NCBI GenBank assembly: GCA_004123355.1
Contig: SCHM01000003.1
Span: 7,335,058-7,399,057 of the forward strand
Source: Amphirosellinia nigrospora
Lineage: Eukaryota > Ascomycota > Sordariomycetes > Xylariales > Xylariaceae
DNA length: 64,000 bases
Direction: 5' to 3'
In this document: piece after piece, positions 38,401-49,824 of the stretch
How positions within the stretch are numbered: position 1 is the first letter of the stretch
Layout of the letters: every line of letters starts with the position of its first letter
Notes under the pieces: generated by a model
What the model saw: only the letters and a program-made list of their open reading frames with translations
What the model was told of the DNA's origin: nothing
The model's database searches: none
Position numbers and translations under genes: made by a program

Positions 38401-40023
38401 CTAGCTATTTTAGTAAAAAAAATCTCCGGGCTTATAACCTGCTAAAATAGAAATATACGAGCGTACTATTTAGCTACTTGACTATATAATAGAATAAGTA
38501 GGATGACCTGTTTATATACACAATGGATGCCTGTGCCCTTGTACAGTACCTGTGGTAACTCCTTGACCTAGTATTACTTCAGCATACGAGTCGGCGGTAC
38601 CTACTAGAAGCAAAGCTATTGAATCACATAGACTAGGTATATATCCTCTAGTCCGGCTGAAGTCTTTCCTGGGCGCCCTATAACACTATCACAATTCGGA
38701 CATCCTTTCAAGCCCTTCATCTCGAAAGACTAGGTTCGAAAGTTAGAATTAGTGACTTCGTACATGTATCGACAGCCTAGCTGCAAGAGGTAAGCGGCCA
38801 GGGCTTGGCATCAAGGGTATAGAAGATATTGATATTCCGGTGGCTCTTAGTTATACGAGCTATGAGCAATTTGACCCCATTAGGTTAGGCGGAAGATAAA
38901 AATGCCCAAGCCGAAAGCTCGTACGAACTTTCACACTCATACGACTATGTTTGTAGTTGAGTCTCAATAATATCATCCAGATCAGAGTGAAAGCTGCTTC
39001 TGGTAGCATCCGAAAAACCTCTCCTACAAACGTGACGCTTAGTTTTCACTTCCCGAGCTTCGCGCACAGCAGTCTCGACTCCAGATCTACCAATTGAAAA
39101 AAATGACGCCAATAAGAATACGTTGCATCGGTGAGCGAATGCGTCAAAGCTGTGCAAACAACGCGTCTGGTGACATAGATGGCATTGGCTGGATAGCCCA
39201 GCTGAGTCAACATACGAGATGGCGTTTTTCAGCCCCACCAGCGCAGCCATTGCTGACAGTTACTCTCGAGTAATAGTAGTAGAGCGTTGTGTAGGGCTTC
39301 ATAGGTTGGCCTCTCATACTCAGGTAAATTTATTATTGTATTAAGAAGCCACCCAGAATAAATGCAATGTATTGGTATTTGTCCAAAGCAACTGTCTCGT
39401 AAGAAAATGTGCTCAGTTGTATCCTCAACTTTTCACCGTGTACTGTACCTGTGTTAATTGATGAAAGCGGCTGAATTAGTCAATCATCAAAGTCAATATT
39501 TCGGAGAGCGAGCCGGCCAGTAATACTTCAAGCGAGAACTTTAGAAGAGGCGGGTTTTACTAGAGGCCGCTGCAAAGCTTCAGCTCGGTCTCAATTCGGT
39601 CCCCTCTACCCAAACCATCGTAGCAGTCCACGTAACGTCGTGAGATTCAGTATCTGGACTCAGTGGCGTAAAGTCCCAACAGTTCTTGCATATAAGGTTT
39701 AATAGCTCAAGCGCCCTAGATGAGGATGACTTTTTAGAAACCTATAGAAATTGAGGATCTAGACCCGTGCAAGATCTAGCCATATACAGTGTCTGACAGC
39801 TCTTGTTCCAATAACAATATACCCAGCCTCAATAGGGGGACTGGGTGTTGATATAATTACTAAGCTCTATCTGTCTGGTAAGTTACGGGTATAAAATGGG
39901 ATGACTTTCCGGACGAGATGTCTGACATTTCACAAATATGACCCGTAAGCTATGTTCTAGCTCTTTGTTCATGACCTTTCAATACATTAAAGAGATAACA
40001 ACGACAAAAGCAACACGCTGACC
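38401..40023. other. Normal-GC intergenic DNA next to the isochore
   Basis: The longest frame is a 101-codon minus-strand ORF (38,945-39,250) with no recognisable domain. I do not support it as a gene. Confidence 0.5.
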
Positions 40024-40737
40024 ATGGCTCCTCTTGCCCTCAAGTTCAGCCGGAAGCTACTCGCAGCAGCTACGTTACTAATTATCGGGGTCAGCGCTGG
40101 TTGTAGCAACGAGTAGTACGTTCACTTTATCATCATGAAGGTTACTTATTCTATACTCTGGTCGCGACATTTGCATATATTATAAGCATAAAATGAAACC
40201 TGACGCTTCTTTTCGTTCATAGCTGCGCCGCTCTAGGGAGTCCACATTATCGACTAGAACAACAACTCCAACTCAAGACTACTTCGTACCAAATGGGGAT
40301 TTTGAGTGTGGTTTGACTCCCTGGATAGTACAACTTCCGGACTCCGCGGCAACTTATTCTATCTCGTCACCAGGGTACATGAGTAGCAACTCGTTCCAGG
40401 TGAAGTTCACACCACCATCAGCCCACACGGAACTAGGGGTCTCAGCTCGGATTATCAGCGCACCTGTGCGAGTGATAGCCAACACGCCGTATCAACTAAG
40501 CTTTCGGACATATTTTGACAATGCCAGAGCCGGGTTCATCGGGGTCCAGTTCAATAATGTGGCCCAATAATATCGACGCGAACGGATCATGGTTACGGCG
40601 GCAACTTTACACTCAACACGGTCAGCTACACGCCCACCAATGACACCGTCACCATCAAGTTCGAGTATCTCTTTGGTGGCACAAGTGGCGTCTCTAGCTT
40701 GGATCGCATTGATAGTGTCACTTTTGCGCCAGTTTAG
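40024..40737 (+). CDS. Secreted protein with CBM/CenC-like carbohydrate-binding domain
   Basis: Two exons. Exon 1 (40,024-40,115) encodes MAPLALKFSRKLLAAATLL.., a clear signal peptide ending near SAGCS. The intron 40,116-40,222 has GTACGT and TTCATAG. Exon 2 carries a Thr-rich linker, then VPNGDFECGLTPW, the usual opening of fungal CenC/CBM4-9-like jelly-roll modules, and beta-strand-rich sequence ending FEYLFGG..DRIDSVTFAPV (about 200 residues in all). Binding to a cell-wall polysaccharide is inferred from the module; no catalytic domain is present. Two frame breaks occur, at 40,236-40,238 (GGG) and 40,563-40,565 (CCC). Each is cured if one G or C is missing, so sequence error is more likely than a pseudogene. 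It is the first gene after the AT isochore. Confidence 0.6.
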
Positions 40738-42788
40738 TGATGGTGCGGACCATACCAGGTTGAAACGGCTGTACCAAAGAAGCGCTCTGGGATAGTACGC
40801 AGGTATATACCTGTCGAGAGTGAAATCAAAATCAGTATAGCCCGGGCGAAATGATGTGTAAACAAACTACTTGGACTCTACTTGCCGGTATGATGAAACG
40901 ATTCTCACAAACGGGAATCCAAACGGGAATCCAAACGGGAATCAGGGGTCATAGGTAGATATTGGACATCATGGTAAAACTTAGCATGGGCGTCGGCGAG
41001 ATGTACCTCGTCGTGAATGCCATTATTAGCACCTATCTATCAAATTGCCAAATAATGAGAAATGCCATGGCACGGGAAACCGATCCATATAGAAGAAGCA
41101 TATAGTAGTCTTAGATCGTGTCGAATTAAGAATTGTAGTAGCTTGAAAGTTAGGATAGACGATCAATAAGTTAGTAAATCAGAGGCCAAAATAGAAAAGC
41201 AGGACGCGATCGCTTCAACTAAGCACTAAGCCTTTGGTGCTCAGCCGGGATCGAAAAAAAACTTGCCCCCACGAAGAAGCGGGCGCCAGCCAAGCAGTCA
41301 ATACCCAGACACTTTGCAGAACACAATGGTTTATTGATAATCAGATGCCATACCACCTGTTTGGCACCGGTATTAAATACGGGCCAGTGTCTTCACCCCC
41401 TCGCGTTAGGTCCTCACTCCGGTATCCCGCCGTCACATTGCACTCTTCCCCGTCCTCATCAGCTATAGTAACGGATTTACTATATTAACTGCTTGATATT
41501 GCCAAAAGCAAGGCCATAATTCTTAAACTTAAGGGAGAGTTAAAGTACGAGGCTAACCACGTTTGGGATAATGTAATAAGATATTAAGCAGCTACAAAAA
41601 TCATGAATGTACGTTGAAAATATCTTTAATATTCACTTTCCTGATTAATGTTAGAGATTTCTTACTTAACTTGCCAGCATAATGTCTAAATACGGCGCGT
41701 GTCATACTTGTCATATACCTACCTCCCTTGTATTGCTCTATGATTCGATTTGTCCGACGACGCTCTCGAAAACAAAGAAGCGCCCGCGAAGCAGGTAGAG
41801 ATTCACTCCCGGCTAGTTTTTCCACATTAAGTTACTAGTCTTTACAAACTAAACCACTCGTATCGATGTAGGTGAAGGACAGACCTATGCCTAAGTTGGA
41901 TTGCTGCGACCGATTCCCGTTGGTGTAAAAATGCATGTCGATTATCTCATTAATGCCGAAAGTACGTGCAAACAAGCAGTCCTTTCCGAGACGCAAGGGA
42001 GTGTATAATGAGATTCCCAGGGGAGAAAAAGCAGTATTCTTAAGACAATCATCTATACTATTTATCTCAATGCACATCGTTTCATTCGGACATCTTTATA
42101 TTCGCATTAGAATATGCGCTTGCTGTACAGGTATCCAAGGAAGAGTCCCTTGGGTCACAGGGCAAGAAAGACAGCCCGGCTGTTGGATGGTAATAGGGGC
42201 GGCGATATATCGAGCAGATGGCGCAGTGGTTATTTAAGCTATGTGGCTGATTACTGTGGCTTGAACAGGAAACGGAAACGCCTGACATACGCGCGGGGTT
42301 AGGGGGTGGCTTGTGCGTGTGGCGAATTTCTTGGGTATCCCGATACACATCACAAAGTGCAGAGCCAGTGTCTAGCAGTAACATGGACGTTATCATTTGT
42401 TTTTAAAAAGACTGAATGTTGTCATCGCGTCTTGTCTACTTACAGTATACATGATCGTAATGAAGATATTATGTAGCTGATCTTCAGCTTCGATTAACTC
42501 ATCAAAACCCAACTTGGCTATTCGCCAAGATTTCTCGGATCACATCAACATGTTGATCGCATTAATATCACTAATTCAAACTTTTCTTACCTTAACAACA
42601 TATGGCGTCGGATCCAATAGGCTAAAAATAAGAGGCGATACAGAGAAATTTCATTCGTATTCCATCCGCCCACTGGAACACGACAGTCATTTATGATCAC
42701 CACTATTTGCCTTGGCAATGGCCTGGCAGAAGAAAAGTCAATAATATAAAAAGGCGCTGACTACCAAGTTCACAGGTCGAATCCGACC
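40738..42788. other. Intergenic, no supported gene
   Basis: Several ORFs of 60-104 codons on both strands overlap one another and show no domain. A 12-bp unit (AAACGGGAATCC) is repeated three times at about 40,911-40,946. Confidence 0.5.
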
Positions 42789-44056
42789 ATGCGGCTCAAG
42801 TTCCAGACTCATGCATATCGCCACCGATTGCTTCGGGATGCGCGGAATTACATTCGGCTTCTTTACGTGCACCCTAAAACTGCAACGTAGATATGGATGG
42901 CGAAGCTCTCACACGCTGTGAACTCATATCATACCCTCTCCACAATGCCCCACCTTTCATCGCGCTGTCATATACTTGGGGAGATTCTTCACAAAGACGT
43001 GGAATCGTCATAGGTCGGCACATTGTTTCTGTGACCGAAAACCTAGCAGCCGCGATACAACGTATCCGGCACCCAAAGAAGACAGTCGTGCTATGGGCGG
43101 ACGCCATCTGCATTGACCAGGGAAACGAAGTAGAGAAAAGCAAGCAGGTGCAGATTATGGATCGGATCTATACCGCAGCTTGTCTTGTTGCTTGGCTAGG
43201 CACACAAGATGAACATAGCCACGAAGCCATCAAGAAGCTCAAGTTCTACAACCGAGTTTATGGTCGCATAAAATCCAAAGCGTCCCGAGCGGAAAAACTA
43301 GGCAACACATCGCCGGCAGTATTACGTCGTCATTATCAGCTAGAGCCAGTGAAGAGCTTCCTGGAGCGGCCATGGTTCTCGCGAATCTGGGTTTTCCAGA
43401 AGTTGTCTTGAACAAGCGCGTGGTTTTCATGTGCGGTAATGATAGCTTGAACCACGACCCCCTATTCACCGGTGCTTTGCTTTGGCATTCAGATCGACGT
43501 CCTCACCTTGGAAGCTACCAAGCTCGGAGTAGTTGAGACAGTCGACAGATGCTTCGCCGCCAGTGTCCCTATCTATCATGATGCTGAGATGTTTAATATG
43601 GTGCGGTCGTATCTTCAATTGGTTCGGTCGGCAATATATAGCCTCCATGAAACGATAACGACGGAGATGGAGGATGCTGCATTTCAGCTTCCGCTTGCGT
43701 ACTGTGCCCTGAATGGGTTCAAAGCCCATAATACCCAACAGAACGATGATGCCGCAATGCGAGACTCATATTTAGCTTTCCTAGATCCGCAAAATGACAC
43801 TGTGCCAACCCAATACTTCGATCTATTTCTCTCTAGCGGGCTACATCACCTAGTTCGAACAAGCAATGGAGTCATTGGGTTGAGCGAGGGACGAGTTGCA
43901 GTCGGCGATTCTCTCTATAAACTATGTGGCACTAACTGCTGGTGGGCTCTGAGGAAAGGTATGAATGGAAATTTAAGTATAGTGGCACCCGTGAAGATAT
44001 ACCCGGAGAGTAGGAAAATAAATGGAAAAGAAAAGTGTGTTGTCAGATTAGTTTAA
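42789..44056 (+). CDS. HET-domain (heterokaryon incompatibility) protein
   Basis: Frames joined across breaks give about 420 residues. The N-terminal part has IRLLYVHP, then FIALSYTWGDS, LWADAICIDQGN, IYTAACLVAWLG and RPWFSRIWVFQ, the ordered signature blocks of the HET domain (Pfam HET, Tol/Het-6 type) that triggers incompatibility-associated cell death in filamentous ascomycetes. The C-terminal part (CGTNCWWALRKG) is poorly conserved. Frame breaks at about 42,887 and 43,399 are each explained by one missing G (e.g. CAGAAG for CAGGAA in the conserved VFQE). A third near 43,471 needs a different change or a small gap. Real pseudogenization of this accessory gene cannot be excluded. It lies 4.4 kb from the isochore, with no partner gene beside it. 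Confidence 0.75.
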
Positions 44057-46710
44057 CAATCTAAAGATGTTAATACCGCCATCGTGATATTGAGAATGTG
44101 AAGAATCGGTTATGAAATATCGTTAGTAATATGAAGTAGAACACAGCCTTCGTTCCTTTAACGACGGAAGTGTAACTAATATAGAATGTTGAGTGCTTGG
44201 CCGTATGATAGGAGTACTTCACATATGCCGCATCCGAGTCATATTCTAGAAGGTACGATGGATACTTTGGCCACCAGTTCTTCAAATCTGTTGCAAATTA
44301 CGTTGAAATGACGATAGAGAATGGAACTAGAAATCGAAGAAGAAAGAAGAAGAAAAAAACACTACGTACAACACCAAGGATTCGCTGGTCGTCACCGACC
44401 CAACTACTAATTTGGCGCTCTCTAGCTTATCTATGGGAGAGCGGACGGGATCCGAGTTCTCTAGAGGCTGTGGTCGTACGTGACAGTTTCATGTGCTATT
44501 GGGTATTGTATTTCGGCTGGTCATCCCAATCATATTTGTCAAATCTGCGGCTGGTGTTGATGGGTGGCGGATCGGTACGTGGGTTCTGAGTAGCGATGTT
44601 CAACTTGGGAGCCTTTATAGTTTCCGCTTACGCATTATTTGACAAAATCAACTTCTCAGTTGTGACGAGTGTTTGTTTGTTGCCGATGACCGTTAATAGA
44701 TAACCCCTTACGCCGGCACCCCGACAAGAAGTACCCCGCGAGGGGATCCCTGGAACACCATGTGCAGACGGCAGAACGTAGTGATCACAATTAGCTCGGG
44801 CAGAACTTCGTTGAATGATATTACGACACTTACTTTCTTTAAAAATACTACAATTAGCACAAGGAATCACTTAGTAGTGAGGATGTTACCGAAACCTTAC
44901 ATTGGTCTAAGACTGGCGGGGTTGTCGAGATGTGGGGCTGTTAGATCAATGTTGGATAGAGACCCAATGGCCGATCACCTACTATATGAACTATGAAGTC
45001 AGCTACACCAATTGATAATAATTATTGCCAATCGGATATAGTCCAAGGGATATTACGCAGCTTAGAGATTTTAACTACCTAAGTATTACGTCACGCTTGG
45101 GGATCGCTCAAGGGTAGCTCAAGCGTATCATTGTACTCTCAGTGTAATAAGCCTGTTGTGCACTATGATTAGCCACAACACCTCCATTTAATTTATAGAA
45201 AGTACACAAGGGAAGTGAACATTTCAAGGACAAACACCTTCGACGCCACTTAAGTTAGGCTCGCGGCTACTTAGGTAGGTTCCCCACTGCATTTCAAGCA
45301 ATTGAGGTCAAGTATTTTGAAAGCTTTAGACGCCCAAAACCACTAGAAGAGGTTCGCCTTGGACAATCAAATAAAACATCTCCTTCCCTTGGAGACCGAA
45401 GATTCCTTGTACAAATCCCTGTTAATTTCAAGTGCGCGTATGGTAGGACTTGTTAGATCCCTAATGTTACTTGCATCGATTTAATAGACAATGAACGAGC
45501 AGGAATTTACAAGAATGTCTATACTAGTATATGCAGTAAGACGCTAGTAATCCACTGAGAACTAGGAGAGACCTCTTGATTGGGGGTTAGATTTATAGTG
45601 CGGTTTTATATTGGAGAGCTGAAGACTTGCTTATGCACGAACGCGGGGCATGCAGTAGGCTTTGCCACCGCAGCCCGCCGCCGTCGTCGATCTCCTTCCA
45701 ATTCGATTAAGCCCATCCGTATTTCTATCGTATTAGGTGAGTTTATGAAAGATTCGCAGATCTCTGTGGACTCGTGCAGCCAGAGTTTGTGTCTGTCACA
45801 CGGACCAGCCACAGGACATAGCCACAGGAGCCACACAGACTCCTGGAGAGTACTGAAAAGTCCTGGCAGGCCGACATCACTCCGATCATTTCCGTGGGCT
45901 GAGACATCCTGTCGAGGATTCATACTCGGGGAGGCCTGCGAGGAGGCCAAGGTCCTGGAATTCGTCTATAAATTGGGGACATGGGCGAGGTTTACATTAA
46001 AGTCAGAATTAGGAAACCAGAGCCCCAGAAACCGTAAAGAGATTATTAGCTGAATTGAACTACAAATCCCAAACCCCAAACGCTTGAACACAAGCCCTTG
46101 TTACGGCGTATCCTGATGTTCTACAGGTCTTTAGGATGATATTCGTATAGTGTCGTACTAAAACTAGAAGAGTAAGAGTCCTGCCAGTCACGAGGTGGCT
46201 AAATGAATTCAAGTAGAAAAGTGACTGTTGATCAACCTTAAGGCCTTTTGTCACTCAACAATCCCTGGTCAATAAATAGACATAGCAAAGTTGTTACTAA
46301 AAACTCTCTGCTAGTATAAGCCGTAGTGCCGCGCTACACAATCATCATCCTAGAGACCAGTATCTTACAGGTTGGCAGGATGATAATTATTTAGCGCCAC
46401 GCTAGATCGAGATAAGAAAGAGCACTGTTACCCACGAGGCTGCCATATAAATTCAAACACAAAAATAGCTGTTGATCACTTCATAGTCCTTGTTTAGCAA
46501 GTGAATACGGCGTACTTCCTACCAAAGATTCCCGGCATAAGCCGTAGCTTACCGCTAAAGAATGATCATCCGTTGTGGTAGGTAAGTGACTGAGACTTAC
46601 AATAACTTCGTACTACTGCTTCGGCTTTGTAGGGTAGTATTTAGTAAGCTCCGTACGAGATTCATGTGTCACTGTCCTCGTGCGAGATCCGTGTAACGGT
46701 ACACTTCTGA
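44057..46710. other. Gene-poor spacer with an old direct duplication
   Basis: No supported gene. ORFs at 45,580-46,053 (+) and 45,606-45,950 (-) overlap and look fortuitous. At about 46,105-46,340 and 46,345-46,575 there is a diverged tandem duplication (see separate entry). Confidence 0.45.
46105..46575. repeat. Diverged tandem duplication, about 220-245 bp unit
   Basis: Paired landmarks in order are CTACAGGT..AGGATGAT / TTACAGGT..AGGATGAT, CACGAGGTGGC / CACGAGGCTGC, AATTCAAG..ACTGTTGATCA / AATTCAAAC..GCTGTTGATCA, and TAAGCCGTAGTGCCGCGCTA / TAAGCCGTAGCTTACCGCTA. Substitutions are mixed, so this is normal divergence rather than RIP. Confidence 0.55.
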
Positions 46711-46738
46711 ATATTTAAGTCCTTACTTCCCCCTTCCA
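46711..46738 (+). promoter_or_regulatory. TATA-like box and pyrimidine tract of the small secreted protein gene
   Basis: ATATTTAAGT at 46,711 is followed by the C/T-rich tract CCTTACTTCCCCCTTCC, a common fungal arrangement near the transcription start. The start codon is 137 bp further on. Confidence 0.4.
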
Positions 46739-46874
46739 TGGGACTTATTTCTCTTTTGTTCATAACCCTCATTCTTAAGGCAAATAGCTTGAAACCCATA
46801 CCAGATCCGCCTCAAACTCGTTTGTCTGTTTACCATCGATCCAAAACGTTAGCAAAAACACACACTTCGTCACC

Positions 46875-47222
46875 ATGGTCAATCGTCACCTCATCGCAAT
46901 CTTTGTCAGTGCTGCTCTATCCGGAGTGGCCATTGCCGACAATTGCAAGCATGGATTATACTACTGCGGCTCATCTCTTCTGAAAAAGGGTATGGTAGTT
47001 CAAGCTTCTTGTTCAAAACTTTCAAATACTGACATGCCAGTTGAAGGCAACTACTACGAAGATATCTATAACTCTTTAGTCAATGCTGGACAGTCGACCG
47101 CCGATAACCATGTTCAGCAATCCTTGTTCTATTGCAAAGGGGATGACGACGTGCCATTTACTGCCTACTGCCAGGCTGGTTGCCAGGACAACGGCTCTGG
47201 CAAGAGTGATAACTGCCACTAA
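46875..47222 (+). CDS. Small secreted cysteine-containing protein (effector candidate)
   Basis: Single intact exon of 115 codons with a strong start context (CACCATGG). Residues 1-21 (MVNRHLIAIFVSAALSGVAIA) form a signal peptide. The mature part of about 94 residues has seven Cys: NCKHGLYYCG, ASCSK, FYCKGD, AYCQAGCQD and DNCH. The (N)C-K-x-G-L-x-Y-C-G start, FYCKG and the final G-S-G-K-S-D-N-C pattern resemble a family of small secreted proteins common in plant-associated ascomycetes. No enzymatic function is known to me. It stands alone in a gene-poor area (2.8 kb upstream and 2.6 kb downstream empty), which is typical of effectors. No frame break. Confidence 0.75.
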   Translation: MVNRHLIAIFVSAALSGVAIADNCKHGLYYCGSSLLKKGMVVQASCSKLSNTDMPVEGNYYEDIYNSLVNAGQSTADNHVQQSLFYCKGDDDVPFTAYCQAGCQDNGSGKSDNCH

Positions 47223-49824
47223 GGGAAGATGGATACAGAACCATAGGCGCCAGGACCACAGAGACAGGGGAATTGATGAATGTCGATAGTGCAGATTAGG
47301 TGATTCAACATACAGCTATGAAAACCCCAACTGGAACTTAACGTGTGATGTGAACATGGTCTGATGTATTATTCTAATTTCGCACTATGGATATAGTCTA
47401 CACCGTTGACCTAGGTAATTATACCGTACCTCGTTGGATGGAAGCAGTTTTGATCACAATTTAAACGCTCTTTTGTACCGCAATGTTTTTGATCAGGCCG
47501 CCCGTCATATTTTTAAACCCCACATGTTGCTATAATACAGAATTTCTTTGGATAAGGTTTTAGTTTATACAAGTGCAAACAAAACTTCATTTAGCCTGCC
47601 GGGAACAGGTATCTATCTAGCCATATAGCCACATAGGGCCTAGGAAGACAGCTTTACTCGTTCTGTGTCAGACAACCGATATCCATACCCTACCCATACG
47701 AGGCCTTTGACATAGCCTGCGGGCCATATGCGCGTACTAGACCATGTCGAAGACTTAACAAGATGAATTAATGGGATACTGAGTTCTTGTAGGGCGTGAA
47801 GCTCATGAACACGAGCTCGCAGATCTTGCTGTTGGAGCTGCATTTAACGAGACCTAACGGTTGTGACTTGCTACGTAAGCGGCTTAAACAATATTACTTC
47901 TTGCTCTAAGTGTCACGCGAATCACGCACAGAGCTCTCTAAATACTACTCTACAAGGCTAATAGAGTCGTACGGAGGCGGACGAATCCCGTTAGCAGGGC
48001 CTAAGCACTAAAACACCAGGTTGGCAAATCTACGTTGTGTGTGATTTTTGGTGCAATTTACTTCTTCCGTTATCATATACTAAAGCGCAAAAAACAGAAA
48101 AGAAGTTTAGAAATGCATATAGAATGCATTTCATGCTTTTATTCGTAGTATACACGCATCTATTTATTTCTATCAGCTTTTCTGGCTATACTGTTCGCCT
48201 CTAAACTGGTAGCGTTCTGGTGGTGCATGGGGTCAGCGTCTTTTGGTGTGCAAGGTCTGCCGTAAGTGTCAGTTATTCATCAAGAACTGAAATAGAACAG
48301 CGAAACAGATAAACTGCAGCTACACGGGCCTAACTCCTACCTAGAGAATAGAAACGTCGATCTTCAAGGCACCTTTGGGGCTACAGTTGTGTATTCCTCA
48401 ATTAAACTATTCCAAGCCCTCTAGGCAAGCCCTTGTGGCAGACATACACAAGCACAGTAGATCAGACTTCCATACCTCATATTCTATAGCATCCCCTCAA
48501 CCCCATTTACCGCCACCCCCGCCCCGCTCATCAGCATCCCAGTATCTTACGCACTAGGACCTTACGCGTGACCTGGCAATGCCACTCACTCCTATTAAAA
48601 GGAATAGATTCAGCAGACGCGCCTTCTCGCACCGGAGCTCTAGATCTTTGCTGTATCGATTTCCTCTATCGTCAGCTAAACTGGGTATCACTTTTTCTCT
48701 TCCAGATGAGAAGAAGCACGCCGGCGGGGATTGCTCCACTGCGAAATTCTCTCACCCGCCAACCTTGTCCACGATACTTACACCCCCAAGCGCACCCAAA
48801 CTCATAAAAAAGCCAAAACGCCAATGAATCTCCTCCAAAGCACCTCGAAAGCTCAGTATCGAAACCCACTCCTACTTCAAAGGCTTAGCCCCAACCAACT
48901 ACCAACGGCCTAGCCCCAGAACGTGGGGTATAAGACCCGGAACTAAGCTCGGCGCGCCGGGCCGGAGGGTGGAGTCTGGAAAGGTTATTTTGACTACATC
49001 CGTCGTCCCTTCCCTATTGGGCATAAGCATATTTCAGGGCAAAATATCCATAGGACTGTTCCTTCTCGTGCAGACCCCCAAACTGTCGCGTAAGTGAAGC
49101 ACTCTCATATATATATATATATATTATGCTGCTAAAACAATTATTAAGCTCGTCCTTCCTTTCTTCTTCGGCGCTATAAATAACTGCCACCACTATACTT
49201 TTACTCTCCAACGTTCAGTCGAATTTTCAATGCTAATCCGTCGAAGAACAAGTATTTGCTATATTATGCTATAATTATCATGCAGGGTTCTCCCCTATAC
49301 TTTACTCGCGCTAGTGCCGTTATCACTCGGGTGTAAGAAAACATGACTCATGCCAGAACTATGTATTATGTTCACACTTGATATCTAAAGATGACGGTAG
49401 GTATGGAAGTCCGTCAAATCGCTAAAATCTAACGGACCTAAGATACTTCCCCTCCAATGACCCGTAAAGAACACAATACCAGAAATACGTATGAGGATAT
49501 ACAACCAAAACTCTCATCCTTAGGTACAATAAACAATCACCGCATTACAAACCAGTCTTAAATAGTTCACAATTCTAATTAAGCCCATACTATCATAAAC
49601 TCATATAATACAATACTAATAATTAATATGTGCACACTCAATTACTCCTCCAAACGGGGACGATCAGTTCCCCGTACTGTCCCTACAATCGACATCTATC
49701 CAAGAGCCAGGGCACGGTGACCCCATGCATGCCTGCACTCTACGCCATCTTATATTCTATACCGGTAACGCCGCGCGATGCATTCGAATTCCAACAGCAG
49801 CAGACCCCTCTCCCGAGACATCGC
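47223..49824. other. Intergenic, no supported gene
   Basis: Short ORFs only. An 82-codon plus-strand frame at 48,579-48,827 overlaps two others and has no domain. A (TA)n tract lies at about 49,108-49,125. Confidence 0.45.

Noticed and set aside
38945-39250. 101-codon minus-strand ORF beside the isochore
   Set aside because: No domain, signal peptide or codon bias. It is the size expected by chance here.
42745-42800. tRNA-like string GGTCGAATCCGACC
   Set aside because: No acceptor, D or anticodon arm of proper size can be folded around it, and it overlaps the leader of the HET gene.
40024-44056. Calling the CBM-like and HET genes pseudogenes
   Set aside because: Their frame breaks are of the same one-base G/C-run kind as in clearly conserved genes further right. 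Only the third HET break (about 43,471) does not fit simply, so true decay of HET remains possible.
45580-46053. 157-codon plus-strand and 114-codon minus-strand overlapping ORFs
   Set aside because: They are antisense to each other, with low-complexity Arg runs and no domain. The plus ORF lacks a convincing ATG.
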